A stretch of DNA of 64,000 nucleotides from Otis tarda (GCA_026413225.1 CM048552.1:21813001-21877000); one strand, 5' to 3'. Positions 49,511 to 61,077 are shown, numbered from the stretch's first letter. The notes: a model not told the origin generated them from the sequence alone. Made by a program: numbers and translations.

Positions 49511-51246
49511 GTGTTGAGACCTGCTGGTCAAACTAAGGGACAAGGAGGAAATGCACAGGCAATGGAAGCAGAGACAGTATCCTGGGAAGAGTACAGGGAC
49601 GCTGGCCAGTTGTGGAGGAATGGGGTCAGGAAGGCCAACGTGTGGCTGGAGCTGAACTTGGCAAGAGACACAAAGAATAATAAGAAGGGCTTCTACAGAT
49701 ATGTCAGCCAGAAAAGGAAGGTCAAAGAAAGTATACCCTCCCTGATGAGCAAGAGTAGCGAACTGGTTAACGATGGATGAGGAGTAGGCTGAAGTACTCA
49801 ACAACTTTTTTGCCTTAGTCTTCACTAGTAACCCCTCTTCCCACACCTCTCGAGTGGATGGACTGCAAGGAAGGGACTGGGGAAGCAAAGTTCCTCCCAC
49901 TGTAAGAGCAGATCGGGTTTGTGACCACCTGAGGAACCTGAATATACCTAAGTCTATGGGACTCGATGAGGTGCATCCCAGAGTCCTGAGAGAATTGACT
50001 GATGCAGTTGCCAAGACACTCTCCATGATATTTGAAAAGTCACGGCACTCAGGTGAAGTCCTTGGTGACTGGAAAAAGGTAAACATTGCAGCCATTTAAA
50101 AAAAGGGCAAAAAGGAGGATTCTGGGAACTACCGATCTGTAATTTTCACCTCTGTACCTGGGAAGATCATGGAACAGATCCTCCTAGAAGCTATGCTAAG
50201 GCATGCAGAAGACAGGGAAGTGGTTCGAGACAGCCAGCATGGTTTCACTGAGGGCAAGTCCTGCCTGACGAACCTAGTGGCCTTCTATGATAAAGTAAGT
50301 ATATCAGTGGACATCTGTCTGGACTTCTGTAAGGTCTTTGATACCATCCCCACAACATCCTTCTCTCTAAATTGGACAGATATTAATCGGATGAGTGGAC
50401 TGTTCAGTGGATGAGGAATGGTTGGATGGTCTTATCCAGAGGCTAGTGGTCAACAACTCAATGTCCAGATGGAGATTGGTGATGAATGGTGTCCCTCAAG
50501 GGTCAGTACTGGGACCAGTACTGTTTATCATCTTAATCAGTGATGTCATATCAAAGGTGTTACAGTAAGAATCATCTAGTTTAACAAAGAATTAACTTTG
50601 ACAAAACTGAGCAAAGTGCAGCAGTGATGGAGCTAGCACACATAGACAGTGGGATCGAGTGCACCCTCAGCAAGTTTGCAGATGACACCAAGCTGAGTGG
50701 TGGAGTCGACATGCTGGAGGGAAGGGACCTATCCAGAAGGACCTGGACAAGCTCAAGAAGTGGGCCTGTGCAGATCTCTTGAGATTCAATAAGACCAAGT
50801 GCAAGGTCTTGCACCTGGGTTGGGGCAACCCCTGAGATCAATACAGGTTGGGGGATGAACGGATTGAGAGCAGCCCTGCCAAGAAGGACTTGGTTGTGCT
50901 AGCGGATGAGAAGCTCAACATGAGCTGACAATGTGTGCTTGCAGCCCAGAAGGCTAACTGCATTCTGGGCTGCATCAAAAGAAGTGTGGCCAGCATGTCG
51001 AGGGAGGTGATTCTGTCCCTCTGCTCCGCTCTCTTGAGACCCCACCTGGAGTATTGTGTCCAGCTCTGGAGCCTCCAAAATAAGAAGGACATGGACCTGT
51101 TGGAAAGAATCCAGAGGAGGGCCACAGAAAAAAAGATCAGAGGGCTGGAGCACCTCTCCTATGAGGATAGGCTGAGAGAGATGGAGTTGTTCAGCCTGGA
51201 GAAGAGAAGGCTCCGGGGAGACCTTATAGCTATCTTCCAGTACTAA
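49511..51246 (+). pseudogene. CR1 ORF2 reverse transcriptase and C-terminal remnant
   Basis: Long pieces of CR1 ORF2 are readable in shifting frames. There is a linker piece with KKGFYRYVSQKRKVKE (49511-49780), then SMGLDEVHPRVLREL (49854-50099, the normal 'GPDGMHPRVLREL' block). The fingers block [20 protein letters not shown] (in 50169-50414) follows, then FADDTKLSG with the catalytic aspartates at 50680-50685. The C-terminal piece [12 protein letters not shown] and [13 protein letters not shown] is open as one 103-codon frame at 50935-51246. Frame changes between pieces and a foreign insertion before the FADD block show inactivation. Confidence 0.9.
50546..50638. other. Short non-CR1 insertion in the reverse transcriptase region
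   Basis: Between the block that normally reads 'FNIFINDI' and '[14 protein letters not shown]', about 93 bases have no CR1 counterpart. An 8-bp direct repeat CAGTGATG occurs at 50538-50545 and 50622-50629, bracketing 76 of them. An 8-bp duplication is what hAT transposons make, but no terminal inverted repeats are visible in the 76 bases, so identity is open. Confidence 0.55.
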
Positions 51247-51506
51247 AGAGGACCTATTAGAAAGATGAGGACAAACTTTGTAGCAGGGCATGTAGGTGTA
51301 ATGGTTTTAATATAGAAGGAAGTAGATTTAGACTAGACATAAGGAAGAAATTTTTTACGATGAGCGTGGTGAAGTACTGGAACATGTTGCCCAGACAGGT
51401 GGTGGATACCCCATCCCTGGAGATGTTCAAGGTTGGGCTGGAGAGGGCTCTGAGCAACCTGGTCTAGTTTAATGTGTCCCTTTAAAGGTCCCTTCCAACC
51501 GAAACT

Positions 51507-51538
51507 ATTCTATGATTCTATGATTCTATGATTCTATA
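51507..51538 (+). repeat. CR1 3' terminal octamer array
   Basis: Four tandem ATTCTATG units (the last ending ATA) mark the 3' end of the CR1. CR1 elements characteristically end in such octamers instead of poly-A. Confidence 0.97.
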
Positions 51539-51540
51539 AA

Positions 51541-51746
51541 TATAGAAAAAAGTATGGTATGACTGTTGAAATGGCTTCCATGTATGGAATGGTGGAATGA
51601 AGAAGGAGAGAGCTGTTGAATTGCAGATGCAGTGCTGAGGTATGACCTGATGCTGCTAAATGGAATGTTTCACTGGACAACTGTCTCTTCTGACATAGGT
51701 AGGTCAATATTAGAGCATATTGTCACTAAAGAATTATCAGTACCAT
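51541..51746. other. Unique spacer between CR1 and the next LTR
   Basis: About 200 bases of unremarkable sequence. No gene and no target duplication shared with either neighbour. Confidence 0.5.
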
Positions 51747-52764
51747 TGTATCGGGTTTATGTGGCAAGGTTTTGGTAGCAGGAAGGCCTGCAAGAGTGGC
51801 TTCTGAGCCCCCATGTCGCACAGAGTCAGTTCCAGCCAGTTCCAAGATGGACTCACTGCTGGCCAAAGCTGAGCCCATCAGTGATGTTGCTGGCTCCTCT
51901 GTGATAAGATATTTAAGAAAGGGTAAAAAATGCTGTGCAACACCTATAAGAGAAGAGTGAGAAAATGACAGAGAAACAACTATGCAGACACCAAGGTCAG
52001 AGAAGAAGGAGGAGGTGCTCCAGGTGCCAGAGCAGAAATTTCCCTGCAGCCCATGGAGAAGACCATGGTGACACAGACTGATGCCCTGCAGCTCAGGGAG
52101 GACCACTATCAAAGTAGATATGCACACTGCAGCCTAAGGAGGATCCCATGCCAGAGCAGATGGAGATGCCCTGAAGGAAGCTACAGCCTGTGGAGAGCCC
52201 ACACTAGAGCAGATTTTCTAGCAGGAGCTGTGGCTTCCAGGGGGCTCTCACTGGAAAGGACCCATGCTGAAGCAGTTCTTGAAGAACTGCAGCCCATGGG
52301 AAGGACCCATATTGGAACAGTTCATGAAGGATTGTATTCCATAGGAAGAACTTCATGATGGAGCAGGGGAAAAGTCTGAGGACAAAGGAATGGCAGAGAC
52401 GAAGTGTTATGAACTGATTACAACTCTCATTCCCCATCCTCCTGCATTCCTCAGAGGGGTAGGTAGAAGAGTCAGGAGTAAAGTTGAGCCTGGGAAGAAA
52501 GGTAGGTGAGAAGATGGTAGGTTTAAGGCTTGTGGTTTCTTATTTCTCACTATCCTACTCTAAGATTAGTGGACAATAGAGTAAGTTAATTTTCACTACG
52601 TCAAGTCTGTTTTGCGCATGACAGAAACGGATGAATGATTTCCCTGTCCTTATCTTGACCCACAAGCTTTTCCATTCTATTTTCTCCCTCTGCCCTGCTG
52701 AGGAGGGAGAGTGAGAGAGCAGCTTGGTGGGCATCTGGTGGCCAGCCAAGGTCAACCTAACACA
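51747..52764 (+). mobile_element. Solo LTR of an avian endogenous retrovirus, plus strand
   Basis: The element opens TGTATCGGGTTTATGTGGCA (51747) and ends in the block GGTGGCCAGCCAAGGTCAAC followed by CTAACACA (52764), about 1.02 kb. A TATA-like ATATTTAAGAAAGGG lies near 51908. A minisatellite-like region follows at about 52045-52375, then the CTTATCTTGACCCACAAGCT block near 52650. It is homologous along its length to the LTRs at 27067-28193 and 48381-49508 but lies in the opposite orientation and belongs to a sister subfamily. A target duplication is not clear (ACCAT on the left, GCCCC on the right). No internal region is present. It looks older than the nested copy. Confidence 0.88.
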
Positions 52765-53214
52765 GCCCCTATATAGCATTAAGTTCTAACAGCACTACCA
52801 TCCATGCACAATATCTTTCTCTATACTAACCATACTGCAAGTCTAATCTTGTTTGCCATTTAGATTTAGATACTGACAGTCTGGTTTCACTTTACCATTT
52901 CCTTTAAAATGTTTATTTTGCTGTTCAAACCTAAACTATTAGATGGATCCTGAAAATGTTTTTTAGGTTTTTAGATGCTTCACATAATTTTATATGGGAA
53001 AGATTATTTTCAGCTTCTTCCATTGACTTGTCCCACATGGTGGTGGTTTGAACCTCATGTTTCCTAACACATAGTACTCTCCATTACCTTTAATGGAAAG
53101 GTTAATTTCCGAATGCTGTTTGGTGATGAAACCTTCATAACACGGTTCCAGAAGACTTTTGCTACAAGGCTGATAAAGACCACAGTCTTAAAAGTAGCCA
53201 AAATTACTGAATCA
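52765..53214. other. Unique spacer, no gene
   Basis: AT-rich sequence between an LTR and a CR1 with nothing recognised. Confidence 0.5.
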
Positions 53215-54320
53215 GAGAAGAATTGACTCAAAGAATTCACAGGATCACAACTGCTGAGCTTGCTAGGGACCTCTGGAGGCCTCTAGTCCAACTTCCATGC
53301 TCAAAGCAGGAACCGCTATGACAGGTTGCTGAGAACCACGTCCAGTCTGGTCTTGACCATCTCCAAGAATAAACACTACATAAACTCTCTGGGTAAGTTG
53401 GTCCAGTGTTTGAGCACCTTCACACTGAAAAGTTTTTTCTTCTGATTAAATAGAATTTCCTGTATTTGAGCTAGTGCCCATTGCCTCTTGCCCTGTCACA
53501 GGGCACCAGTGAAAAAAGCGTGGTTCTGTCTTCTTCATTGTCCCCTTAAACCACCTATTTATACACACTGATGAGATCGCCACTCCTCAAGCCTTCTCTT
53601 CTCTGGTCTAAATAGTCCCAGCTCTCTCAGACTTTCTGCAAGGAGAGATGCTCCAGTCCCTTAATCATCTTAGTGACTTTTGCTGGACTGTCTCCAGTTG
53701 CTCCATATGTCTCTTGTACTGAGAAGCCCAATACTGGACACAATATTCCAGGTATGTCTCACCAATGCTGAGTAAAAGGGGAGGATCACTTCCCTTGACC
53801 TGCTGGCAGCACTCCTCCTAGTGCAGCCCATGATCCCATTAGCTGCCTTTATTGCAAGGGCACATTGCTGGCTCATTTTCAACTTGCCGTCCACCAGAAC
53901 CCTCACTCCTTTTCTACAAACCCAGTCAGTCCCCATCCTGTACCATTTCATGGGGTTGTTCCTCCCCAAGTGCAGGACTTAGCATTTGTCTTTGCTGAAC
54001 TTAATGGGATACCTGTTGACACATTTCTTCAGCCTTTCAAGGACCCTCTGAATGGCAGCACAGCCCCGTGGTGTACCAACCATTCCTCACAATTTTGTAT
54101 CATCTGAAAACTTCCTGAGGGTGCTCTCTGCCTCATTATTGAAGTCATTACTGAAGATGTTAATCAATACTGGTCCCAGTATCCTTTCCTAGGGTATGCC
54201 ACTGGTGATGGACCTCCAAGTGGACTTTGTGCCTCCTATTACAACTCTTTGGGCCTGGCAATTCAGCCAGTTTTCAATCCATCTCACTGTCCATTTATCC
54301 GTTTTTCAATGGGGATATTA
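53215..54320 (-). mobile_element. CR1 LINE 3' half, minus strand
   Basis: The + strand gives the reverse complement of CR1. The 3' UTR is at 53215-53500, where 'ggacctctggaggcctctagtccaac' and 'ctctgggtaagttggtccagtgtttgagc' are the hallmark blocks. The C-terminal ORF2 region is at 53540-53970, and the reverse transcriptase from there to about 54320. In sense, one open frame (53670-53969) reads AANGIMGCTRRSAASRSREV, and the FxDDTKL block is at about 54089-54110 in the form FSDDTKL-like. The copy is 5'-truncated inside the reverse transcriptase. It is of a different and older CR1 subfamily than the copy at 46915-51540. Confidence 0.9.
53670..53969 (-). pseudogene. CR1 ORF2 C-terminal fragment
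   Basis: A 99-codon minus-strand frame corresponds to the region downstream of the CR1 reverse transcriptase. Residues 23-34 (GVRVLVDGKLKM) match the normal DLGVLVDEKLNM. Residues 44-63 match the [20 protein letters not shown] block. Residues 65-75 (PFYSALVRHTW) match the [14 protein letters not shown] block. The end of the frame departs from the family after a shift. It is non-functional. Confidence 0.85.
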
Positions 54321-57300
54321 AGGGAGACAGTGCAATGTAAGAGACGCAATTAACAAGTATGGATATCCATCATGAAATTACTGCTACTGCCAACAACCAA
54401 AAATAGATCTAGTTTATGGCTTTTCTGACAACAGTCTTACTTTTGAATTAGGAAAGAAGCATTCTGGAGCATATCTTGGGACAGCTATAATAAAGGAACT
54501 GCAATTTGTCTACTGCATAGTAAATATAAACTTTCTGCTCTAACATCAGGCCAACAAATAAACTTCGGTCAGCTAATTTGTCAGTGTGTATGCAACTGAT
54601 AGCAAGATATGATTTTACTATCATATATAAAAAGTTCTGTGAAACCTAACATGGCACATCTGACACTTTTTTAAAAAAAGAAATCAAATACAAATGAAAC
54701 ATAAGAAAAATGTGAAACAGTCACAAAGTAATATAACAAATGCAAACTGTCTACTAAACTAGGAACAGAAATAGGTAGATTGAACTCTTCTGACACATTG
54801 GAAGATATTTATTTCTTCTTATGAAATCAATGATTGTTGCTATTAAACCATGATTCCTTTCACATCATGTGGCCATTTTTTCTTTTCAAAGAGATATTCT
54901 TTCTTTATAGGCCTGGTAATTCCCTTGGATAATGTCTTTTATGGTTCATTTGTTCCTAATTCTCTCTTTGTGTCCGTTACAAAAAGAAACATCACTAGTG
55001 ACAAACTCAACATCATCTTTCCGGTGCTTGTTTATGCCTTCTGCTTCTCCTTTGCATGGGAGATATGTTGTCTTCTTTTGGGTATATGTGATTTTGAATA
55101 TGAAACCTGATTTTCTCCTGCTTGTGCTGAGCATTCTTCACCTTATGTATCGCCTGCTCTAGTATAATCTAGTTCTATGTTGTCACATATAATTCTGTGT
55201 TAATTACATTTACTGTGGGAAAAAAAATAGTACATAATGGCAATATATGCATCCTTCCTTGAAAAAATAACCACCCAATGAAATACGGTGTTGTATGTAA
55301 TAGAACATTGGACTACGAAAACATAATGAAAAGTACACAGAGCAACAGCACAAGTAGGGATCTTTAAACTCTGAAGGATATCAGACTCTTTGCCATTTGT
55401 ATGGGTGTTTCCATAAACCATTTGACAATTCTTTGTAGTGGCACATCATGGCACTTCTGAACTAAAATATCAAAGAGATTTACTGAAACTAATGGCTCAT
55501 GGATTGCAGATCATCAGATAAAATCCCACAGCACTCAGACTGTGTTAAATTGCAAGTTCATGTTTTTCATAACATCTTATAACAGCTCAATTATTTAGAA
55601 ATAATATGCCCATGGATGGAAGAGGGTCTTTTTAAACTTAAAAATACCTCTGTATTTTAGTTTCTCTATATATGTCATACTTCACATTGGAAGTGTTAAT
55701 TTGTTCTTGCACAGAATAAAACATTTTGGAAACTGCATGTATGATCCTCAGAATTCAAACAGCTTAAAACCAAAAAGACAGCCACCAGTGGGTATATTAT
55801 AAATATATATTTTTAAAAGAGTTAATTTAATAAAAATAAAATAATCCTTACATAGTTTCATTTTCCATTATGTATCTTCAGCTCCTGTACAAAAGTAGAA
55901 TAAGGGTTTGGAGGGGACAGAAGGGTTTTCTTGCTAGAGTGGGTGAGGGGTTACAAAATAATTTTAGCAAAATCACTTGAAAAACTCACAATCTTAAGGT
56001 CTCTGTTTAGCAACTAGATCTCTGTGTTACTCTGCTCATGCATTTGAACTCTGACGTATAGGAAACATATTACAGAAATGATAGTTTCAGTCTTCAAACT
56101 CTCCTTAACCTCTCAGCTGATGATGTGAATAAAAGTGTCAATTAGTGCCAAACACAGTGATATTTTGTGAATTCATTCCAATTATGAACCATCAGTTTGT
56201 TTGACAGAGAATATTAATGACAGTAGAAAGTACACCTGAGTTTCTGGGAAAGTTATTAGTGTATGCTGTACACTAGAAACTTCCTCAGAAGCTGTTACTG
56301 AAAAAAGTGTCAAGAAAATATTGCAGAAAAGACAGATCAGCAGATTCAGATTACTAAGAACTACCTACTTAAAAGAATGTAATACAATGGCTGATTTCCT
56401 TTAAATAAGAGAAAGAAGGAAAGAAAAAAAAAAGAGATTCTGAAGTAATTTTAAATATGTGTAGTAAAATACTTATCCATGCCCAGAAGTAACTGGACAA
56501 AGATTTATTTGCAGGATTTATAATCATCCTTAAGTTTTATCCCTGTTTTGATGTGAATTGAAATGTAACTCTGAGACTTTAAATATAAAAGCTGATATTT
56601 TCCAGTAAATAGTATACACAAATATCACATCTACCCCCAAAAACATATACTTAAGATTTTGTGAGTTTAATAGCTTTTAGAATATTTCTATCTGCTTATT
56701 TTCTGAAATAGATGATCTCTCATTGCAGACAGTACATTATGCACTACCATTTTCTTCAGTGCACAAAAGTTATTCACATATTCCTTCATCCATTTAACAC
56801 AGTCAATGATCACATATGGTACACTGAGAATATGAATTATATATGCTCTGCTAAAAGAGAATGAGATTGGATTTTATATAGTGCATTTTTCTTTAAAAGG
56901 GGAAACTGGGACCTAGACTACTTGGCAATAATTGACCTTCAAGGTGAGAAGATAGCTAATCTTACCTCTAGCTCATGTACGTCTCTATTTCTAACTAACA
57001 TGCTTTAACACAATTTTAGGTATTTGGGAGCTGAACTCCGTGTAAATCCATTCACGGTTTATAGTCCAAATCAGCATTTCTGTACTTCTTTTTCAATTAC
57101 ACTTTCGTATTGCTTTTGTAATTCTTGTCACTACTTATGGAAGTTAAACAACTCTTTTGGGTAAGTGAAAGAATTTGCCATCTAGAAGCCAGCAACAAAG
57201 CAAGAATAGACTCAATACAGAGATTTCATAAATTAAAGTAAGCTGTTCTGGTAATAGACTGGATGACATTTTCTTATCTGCAAGGATAGAGCACCAGTAG

Positions 57301-58819
57301 TGTTCACAACAAAGCACTGCAAAGCAATGGGACTTGGGTGCATAGCCACATGATGTGTTATCCTGAAAACCAGAGAGATTATTAAGATATAATAACACCT
57401 TTGGTTAAGGCCTTCAAGATCTGCCTTGAGCATAAGAACGAGCAAGATATTTGGCTTCATCTACCCTACTCCGTCTTACATCACCCTTTCCTCTTTCACC
57501 CTAGTCCCTTTCCAGGATTAATTTCCTTAGATGTGTCCTTATTACATTTACTTTTGACAATTTCTTCCTGTTTCAAGGAAATAAGGTTAATTACGGATGC
57601 TTAGGAAACAGCCTCACCTAACCTCATCAATATCATTCATTAGAAAATATACAGCTTTAAAAATTATACTTAATTCAGATTTAGCCACACAAATAGACAG
57701 GGGTTCAACTGCAGCAGGGAAGAGTACTTTGGTTTACAAATGTTGGCACATTTTGGTGGGCTGCAGTTTTGCAATTTATGAATTATTTGAATCAAGCAAG
57801 AAAAGATGTCTGCGTAGGACTATGATATTAAATATCAAGACTTTTTTTAGAGTAGAAAATGGTTTGATTCCTTTTCTGTTCCCGTAATTCTTGCATTAGT
57901 GTTCTTTATTTCTGTGACTATTTCAGTATCAGATGCACAATTTCTTGCTGGCAAGCATTCTCCTTAAACTAAGATAACTGCAAGTTCGATATGATGGGAA
58001 TACTACAGTCTTGAATTCGATTAGTGTATAATTCCTTACAAAACACTGCATTCACCTGCTTACAGATCTTTACTTGCAGTCCTCAATCTGGACAAATCAG
58101 AATTTTTTTAAAACCTGTGACCAGTAAAAGGTTAAGAATGTGTGACAATAATCTGCTTTGTTTTGTTTTGTTTTCTTTTTTAACAGTAGATTTATCAGTT
58201 CATTAGCAGAATGATAGTTCTGCTCTGATTCAACACTCATGTTCCGGAAAAGGAAGAAGGGTTGATCTGCACATTCACTTGGCTATGTAGGTAAATGGAG
58301 TTCTGGCTGATCTTCCATCACCATCTGCTCAAGTGCTTCTGTATGTCTCTGTCTGCAGGCATCTTTTTTTAAATTATTTTTTCATCCGCCTCCCTATTAC
58401 CTTAATTTTCCTCTTATTCGAAGGAAGTTGCCATTTGCGTACTGTTCCACCTCTTCCAGTATTATGTACTGATACCACATGATGTTAGACATTCACAGTT
58501 AGACATAAATGTGGCTGTCAGGACTCCCTTTATAGCTAAAAGATAAAAATAGGGGATTTCTGTCATATCTTATCCTTATGTAGAAACCTAAAAATAGATC
58601 ACATGAATCACAACTTAGAAGTTCCTATTTTTCTCTAGTGAGTGACTATAAAGGGAGACAAGGATGACTAATTCAAATACAGATGTCTATTTTGTAGGTG
58701 TTCAGATTAAGTGGCTTATACATATTATTTTTTTCTACTGACTTTTTTTTACTGCTGATCTTGTACTCCTTTTGCTCATTCATATATGATGCATTTTTGA
58801 GACAATTCTTTACAACATC

Positions 58820-58931
58820 TACTGCTTTCTCTCTTTTCTCTCTTCTTTCTTCCGCAGTGCAGACAGAAGGGGAATAGTGGAACCAACTCTTTCACAGATA
58901 CAACCTTCTTTTTTTAAAAGTCTTGATGATT
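58820..58931 (+). other. Strong 3' splice-site-like sequence
   Basis: About 35 pyrimidine-rich bases (from about 58822) lead into TTCCGCAG ending at 58857, an excellent vertebrate acceptor. The following sequence is open in one frame for about 24 codons (ADRRGIVEPTLSQIQ then a PSFFKSLDD end) and then stops with TAA. It could be the acceptor of a last exon, of a non-coding RNA exon, or a decoy. The short reading is not recognised. Confidence 0.18.
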
Positions 58932-59162
58932 AAGTAGGTATTATTTGCTTCAGTCAAGGAGGCTTATAAAACATTCTACATGAGGTTGGGACAATGCCTC
59001 ACTTCTGCAGATGAAGAAGAAGCAGGAGAAAAGGTCTGGTGAGAAATTTTACTTGGTATTTAATCCTCCATTTAATTTGCTAGGGCTGAAAGGCAATGAT
59101 CAAGTAAGATGCAATAGCAGGAGGCAACAGTAGATTTACAGACTACTTCTGAAGAGGATGCT

Positions 59163-59221
59163 CTTGAAGTCTTGAGATGGTAACAAGTCTTCTTCCTTCT
59201 TGAAGTCTTTGATGGTAACAA
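59163..59221. repeat. Imperfect direct repeat, two copies
   Basis: CTTGAAGTCTTGAGATGGTA plus ACAA (59163-59186) recurs at 59199-59221 with a two-base shortening (CTTGAAGTCTTTGATGGTAA plus CAA). The spacer of 12 bases is pyrimidine-rich. A local duplication. Confidence 0.8.
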
Positions 59222-59990
59222 CAGAGAAGATTAATGTTTTTGGAGGTGTGGGGTAATTGTTGCAGTTTATTATCCCAAATTTGTTACCACACTAGCTATG
59301 ACCAAAGGATAGTGCCATAGGAAAGAAAGCTGTAATTCAGGTCAACATTTTTTATCCATGTTTCCCCAAAGACTTCTCCAAAATCTTTAGTTTGAAGAAT
59401 ATTAATATTATTATTTTGGAAAAACTTGTTATCTTGGATGTTTCCATATGATATTCAGGCTTGGACAAGTAGGATAAAATGAGCTCTGAAAAGACATTTT
59501 GCTATAACTTTCTCCTCACAGTACAACACAGGCAGTGTGCAGATGTACTTAGCTGTGCAGAGTATATCAGCTGGTAAAACATGTTGCCACTAAATACACT
59601 TTATGTGTAAATACGTATTGTAAGGTAAATCATGGCTACACAAGAGTGAACTCACAAAAATAGATGAGTCTTTGTAAAAAAAAAGATAATAACAAAAGAT
59701 TCATATTGTATGAGTCCAAGGAGGGCCTGCTGTCCCAGGCTCCACATAGATTGTGACCTATGCAAATTCAGGAGGATTCTAGAAATGCATGTCTCTCAAA
59801 TACTATCCATTCTCAGAAGCAAACAACTCATCTAGCTTGTAGCTTGCTAATTCTTGGGCTTCCAGAAACTTGATTGTTGTCGAGACCTTAAAGATGATAT
59901 CTCTAAACTGTCTAATTATGACTTCTGATGAATGTAAAAGTTGTGGATAATGACCCTCAGAAAATTTAGAGTTCACAGGATCAGTTCTAT

Positions 59991-60025
59991 AACGTTCATA
60001 TGAATAAGATTTTAATATGAACGTT
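59991..60025. repeat. 11-bp perfect inverted repeat
   Basis: AACGTTCATAT (59991-60001) and ATATGAACGTT (60015-60025) are perfect reverse complements around a 13-base loop. Both arms include an AACGTT palindrome. Confidence 0.9.
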
Positions 60026-60484
60026 CAACGGATTTGTTCAAATTCAGGCAGGAAATTACGAGATATGCCACCTCAGGGATCAGCTTGAACCCTAATATAG
60101 CATTGCTTCACTCATTAATCATATAGCTTCAAGCAGCCAATATTTATTGAATGATGCAAAGAAAACTTACTGAGAAAACTTATAATATAATGGTCTAAAA
60201 GTGAATTCCGTGAAGAACATGGTGGATAAGTCAAAATTATACCATTAAATTAGTGTGTGTAATTGTATGATAAGGGCAGTACAATCATTTTACAGCCTCC
60301 TAGGACCAGAGAAGACAGGGTTTTTTTCTTACTGCAGCTATCCCAATTGAAATAAAGTATGTGAAAGTTACAGCAGCTCTGGATTTGTCCTAAAAGTTTT
60401 AATAGCAAAAGAAAACACTGAAATACAGTATTCAAATATACCTGATTGGATTTTGGTTTTCCTATGGCAAAAATATAAGAAAAG

Positions 60485-60660
60485 AAGTTATATAGAACAC
60501 TATAAATTGTATATACAATTATATATTTTACATAATAATATATTTTAACATGTTAGCATTTTATTATAGTTATATTTAGACATAAACATTTTATATTTAT
60601 ACATTATATATTTTTATTAAATATATTTAAATATATTCATATGAAATTGATTTTTGAAAT
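60485..60660. repeat. Extremely AT-rich block
   Basis: About 175 bases with hardly any G or C, made of overlapping TATATT, TTTATT and AAATATATTT words with many small palindromes. Such DNA melts easily and is found at matrix-attachment-like or fragile sequences. No specific function is shown. Confidence 0.8.
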
Positions 60661-61077
60661 AAATATGATGGCATAAGTTATTGCATAACTCCAGCCAGTG
60701 TTGAAAACTGATTACACGTGACTCTGATTAGCTTTAACGTTAATCTTATGTGAAATGCTATTAAATTCATTAATGTTCTTATGATTAAAAAATAGTATAA
60801 GGTTTTCCTTTGAGAAAGAATTTTAAAAAAACTAGCACATAACCCTAGGAAATAGGGAGAAGTTAGCAGTGACTTTACTCTGCAATTTGGCAGTTCACTC
60901 TTACTAGAACAAAGACCAGAAAGATTAAACCCCCAAAGTGAAGGATGTTTAAAACAGCTGGGTTTAAACCACAACATACCACAGAAGTCTATCCAGATGA
61001 CATATATATTGTACATGTATTGACAATATATGACAATATATGTTTAATATATGTTGTGTAGATTAGATTGGATTGAT

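Larger units (their letters stand above)
46915..51540 (+). mobile_element. Near full-length CR1 LINE split by a nested LTR
   Basis: This is the most complete CR1 in the window. After removal of the LTR at 48381-49508 about 3.5 kb remains. In order it shows the ORF1 region with an SGNH/esterase-like domain (about 47041-47480), an intergenic stretch, and the start of ORF2 with the APE endonuclease (47760-48170). The linker and reverse transcriptase follow (48190-48380 and 49509-50840), then the C-terminal region (50935-51246) and the 3' UTR ending in four ATTCTATG units (51507-51538). Stops and shifts interrupt each domain, so it is dead. About 95 bases at 50546-50638 are foreign to CR1. The upstream edge, near 46915, is uncertain. 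The family is CR1; I do not assign a subfamily. Confidence 0.93.
54321..60484. other. Unique AT-rich desert, no gene
   Basis: Six kilobases without a recognised gene or transposable element. Local structures are a (TTTTG)n stretch (58157-58174), a strong pyrimidine tract and AG at 58820-58857, an imperfect 36-bp-period direct repeat (59163-59221) and an 11-bp inverted repeat (59991-60025). Confidence 0.55.

Noticed and set aside
49469-50095. 208-codon frame on the minus strand
   Set aside because: It is exactly antisense to the CR1 reverse transcriptase region, whose + strand reading matches the LINE family. The minus reading has no family features.
51507-51538. Octamer array as an independent microsatellite or CRISPR-like repeat
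   Set aside because: It is the normal 3' terminus of the CR1 element directly upstream.
52053-52358. 101-codon + strand frame
   Set aside because: It lies within the minisatellite part of the LTR at 51747-52764 and is not a gene.
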